DNA from: Syntrophobacteria bacterium | Lineage (GTDB): Bacteria > Desulfobacterota > Syntrophobacteria > JARFUL01 | Reading direction: 5' to 3' | DNA: 8,223 bases | Assembly (NCBI GenBank): GCA_029289015.1 | Contig: JARFUL010000263.1 | Span: 1-8,223, forward strand | In this document: in pieces, positions 6,944-8,223 of the stretch | Numbering within the stretch: position 1 is the first letter of the stretch | Layout: every line of letters starts with the position of its first letter | Translations under genes and position numbers: made by a program | The notes under the pieces: generated by a model | The model's database searches: none | What the model saw: the letters and a program-made list of their open reading frames with translations, nothing else | What the model was told of the DNA's origin: nothing

Positions 6944-7000
6944 CTCCAAAGGGATATTCCCCAAAAAACCCCCCAAAAAATCCCCCCGGCCTGTCTCGGT

Positions 7001-7029
7001 TTGACCGTGCGCCGAAATTGGTGTATTTA
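7001..7029 (+). promoter_or_regulatory. Possible promoter of the TonB-family gene
   Basis: TTGACC (7001-7006) is a 5-of-6 match to a -35 box. After 17 bp it is followed by TATTTA (7024-7029), a poor -10 (3 of 6) in an AT-rich patch. Transcription would begin near 7036, about 28 nt before the first ATG of the downstream gene. The spacing and the strong -35 make it plausible; the -10 keeps confidence low. Confidence 0.35.
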
Positions 7030-7063
7030 TTGTAAAAATGAGCTTTGTGTTCCTTTAGGCAGG

Positions 7064-7711
7064 ATGTTCCAGAGATACGCGATGGCAAGAGAAAGGTCCA
7101 TAGATCTGAGCCCCGACCTTCTGGCAAGGGAGGCCTCGTGGGCCACCGCGACCTCCGTCATCGCGCACGCGCTCGTGTTCCTCGCGTTCTTCACCGTGAA
7201 CCTGAAGTATGTGCCCAGGCTCCAGGCCCCGGTGGTCACGGTGGAGCTCGCGTCCGAGGACACAAAGGTGGTCATACCCTTCCTCCCCGGCCGCAAAGGG
7301 GCTGACCCCAAGAACCAGAACCTAGCAAAGAACGCGGCCTACGCGACCAGGCCCCAGGAGACCGCGCCCCCGAAACCCGGCCTCATGGAGGAGACCGTCT
7401 CCCTGGACAGCCGGGAGCCCAGGTACTACGACTACCTCTTTGAGGTGAAAACAAGGATCGAAAACTTCTGGCAGTTCCCGGACAAGGCGAGGGAGAAAAG
7501 GGTCCAGGGAAGGCTCTTCATGGGGTTCTCCATCGCGTCCTCAGGCGGGCTCAGCCGGATACGGCTCCTCAGGTCCTCGGGCCACTCCATCCTCGACAGG
7601 GCCGCGGCCTCTGCCGTGAGCTCCGCCGCGCCCTTCCCACCCTTCCCCAAGAGCCTCGAACTGGACCTCCTGCACATCCGGGCCAGCTTCGACTACCGCC
7701 TCACCAGATAA
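7064..7711 (+). CDS. TonB-family energy-transducing protein (orphan)
   Basis: This encodes 215 residues with the TonB/TolA layout. A short basic-acidic N-terminus is followed by one membrane helix at about 27-47 (ATATSVIAHALVFLAFFTVNL). A periplasmic linker of about 75 residues comes next, then a C-terminal TonB-type domain from about 121 to 213. That domain includes YYDYLFEVKTRIENFWQFP, GRLFMGFSIASSGGLSRIRLLRSSG split by turns, and an ILDRAAASAV helix before PFPPFPK. Such proteins link proton-motive-force complexes (ExbB/ExbD type) in the inner membrane to outer-membrane transporters. The linker is short and only mildly proline-rich, and no exbB, exbD or receptor gene is adjacent, so the partner is unknown. 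ATG 7064 has only an AGG directly abutting it. ATG 7082, six residues in, has AGAGA at 6-nt spacing and is an equally good start. A strong terminator follows the stop. Confidence 0.85.
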   Translation: MFQRYAMARERSIDLSPDLLAREASWATATSVIAHALVFLAFFTVNLKYVPRLQAPVVTVELASEDTKVVIPFLPGRKGADPKNQNLAKNAAYATRPQETAPPKPGLMEETVSLDSREPRYYDYLFEVKTRIENFWQFPDKAREKRVQGRLFMGFSIASSGGLSRIRLLRSSGHSILDRAAASAVSSAAPFPPFPKSLELDLLHIRASFDYRLTR

Positions 7712-7727
7712 TATCTTGAGATGACAG

Positions 7728-7749
7728 AGCGGGCTTCCGCCCGCTTTTT
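7728..7749 (+). terminator. Rho-independent terminator of the TonB-family gene
   Basis: AGCGGGC (7728-7734) and GCCCGCT (7739-7745) form a perfect 7-bp stem with a TTCC tetraloop, followed by a T-run through 7749. It begins 17 nt after the TAA stop. The minus-strand side has no T-run, so it works for the plus strand only. Confidence 0.88.
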
Positions 7750-7865
7750 GAGTGCCCTACTTTTCTCGCGAGAGAGAAACCCCTGGGCAGCGCTGAAGCC
7801 CTGCGCTCCCCCCTTCTCCCGCGCATGTAGCCCGCTGCCCCCCATGACCCGCCAGAGGCATGAGC

Positions 7866-7884
7866 AAAAAAGGGCCAATGGCCC
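7866..7884 (-). terminator. Rho-independent terminator of the ankyrin-repeat gene
   Basis: Read on the minus strand, GGGCC, ATT, GGCCC forms a 5-bp GC stem with a tight loop followed by six Ts (7871-7866). It lies 15 nt after the minus-strand stop codon. Together with the plus-strand terminator it insulates the two converging genes. The stretch between them (about 7750-7865) holds no gene I can support. Confidence 0.75.
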
Positions 7885-7898
7885 GCACCAAAATAGCG

Positions 7899-8223
7899 CT
7901 AATAGCGCGCGCCGTGCTTCTTCAGGATTGCGGCGATCTCCTTGTGCCCTTTCTTCACGGCATAGTAGAGCGCGGTCCTGCCCCTCTTGTCCCTCCCGTT
8001 GACCCTCGCGCGTCTTTCAAGGAGCAGCTCCACCATCTCCCTCTTGCCCTCCGCGGCCGCGGCGATAAGCGGGGTGCGGCCCCGCCACTTGTCCCGGGCC
8101 TCTATCTTGGCACGCCCGGCCAGAAGAAGCTTTGCCAGCTCCGTGTCCCCCTTCTGGGCCGCCGCGATGAGCGGGGTCTTGCCGTCGGAGTCCCTCGCGT
8201 CCACCCTCGCGCCCTTTTTGAGG
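7899..8223 (-). CDS. Ankyrin-repeat protein, C-terminal part (5' end beyond the window)
   Basis: A minus-strand frame enters from the right edge without a stop and ends with TAG at 7901-7899. It covers about 107 residues. They form three consecutive ankyrin units of 33-34 residues: DSDGKTPLIAAAQKGDTELA onward, then RGRTPLIAAAAEGKREMVELL onward, then RGRTALYYAVKKGHKEIAAIL ending HGARY. Residues before the first unit (LKKGARVDAR) look like the tail of another repeat, so the protein extends upstream. A GTG at 8204-8202 could be read as a start, but the repeat continues across it, so I treat the gene as truncated. Ankyrin repeats bind protein partners; nothing here shows which. It converges on the TonB-family gene and is not part of that unit. 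Location and function are unknown. Confidence 0.88.
   Translation of the reverse strand, partial: LKKGARVDARDSDGKTPLIAAAQKGDTELAKLLLAGRAKIEARDKWRGRTPLIAAAAEGKREMVELLLERRARVNGRDKRGRTALYYAVKKGHKEIAAILKKHGARY

Larger units (their letters stand above)
6728..7063. other. 336-bp non-coding gap between rtcB and the TonB-family gene
   Basis: No long credible gene is present; the open frames here lack family signatures. The gap contains a 20-codon ORF with its own ribosome site (6775-6837), a 7-bp inverted repeat (6880-6903) and a weak terminator-like hairpin (6914-6943). It also holds a C/A homopolymer tract (about 6960-6987) and promoter-like boxes (7001-7029). Composition is more mixed than in the flanking genes. 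I see no tRNA, rRNA or recognised riboswitch. Confidence 0.6.

Noticed and set aside
7038..7058. Seven-codon ORF (ATG to TAG) just before the TonB-family start
   Set aside because: There is no ribosome site and no regulatory codon run; it is likely chance.
6717..7127. Minus-strand 136-codon open frame across the rtcB-TonB gap
   Set aside because: It shows no domain, no ribosome site and inconsistent codon use, and it overlaps the end of rtcB and the start of the TonB gene.
7764..7773. TCTCGCGAGA palindrome between the converging genes
   Set aside because: It is short, lies between two terminators where no promoter is evident, and is within chance expectation for GC-rich DNA.
1..8223. CRISPR array, insertion sequence, tRNA, rRNA or attachment site
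   Set aside because: No spaced direct repeats, transposase motifs, cloverleaf or rRNA-like segments were seen on either strand.

Overview
The window is GC-rich DNA and looks like a chromosomal segment of a Gram-negative, probably anaerobic bacterium. A deltaproteobacterium or a related lineage is my best guess. The supports are a TonB-type envelope protein, a bacterial GH57 protein with a DUF3536 region, heavy use of AGG (Arg) together with some ATA (Ile) codons, and very tight gene packing. The taxonomic assignment is inference only; no rRNA or other marker gene is present.

Positions 1-5116 form a plus-strand operon. It starts with the 3' end of an unrecognised gene (2-214), whose stop overlaps the start of a large GH57/DUF3536 protein (214-2616). 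One base later comes a second GH57 enzyme of the 4-alpha-glucanotransferase/alpha-amylase type with DUF1925 and DUF1926 regions (2618-4693). Three bases after that comes archease (4697-5116), the activator of the RNA ligase RtcB. The two GH57 proteins most likely remodel alpha-1,4-glucan (glycogen or maltodextrin). Archease appears to be co-transcribed with them.

A 159-bp AT-rich gap (5117-5275) carries a likely promoter and a perfect 16-bp palindrome. It is followed by rtcB (5276-6727), which has all the visible catalytic residues, so the archease/RtcB pair is complete but probably split between two transcripts. The 336 bp after rtcB hold a 20-codon ORF that may be the remnant of a lost gene, two inverted repeats (one a weak terminator candidate), an unusual C/A homopolymer tract and a promoter-like sequence.

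The last part has an orphan TonB-family protein on the plus strand (7064-7711) with a strong terminator. It converges on a minus-strand ankyrin-repeat gene that enters from the right edge (7899-8223) and has its own terminator. The genes are recognisable families. The unusual points are the linkage of RNA-repair archease to glucan metabolism, the split from rtcB, and several small unexplained sequence structures. I see no clear evidence of a wholly new multi-gene system.
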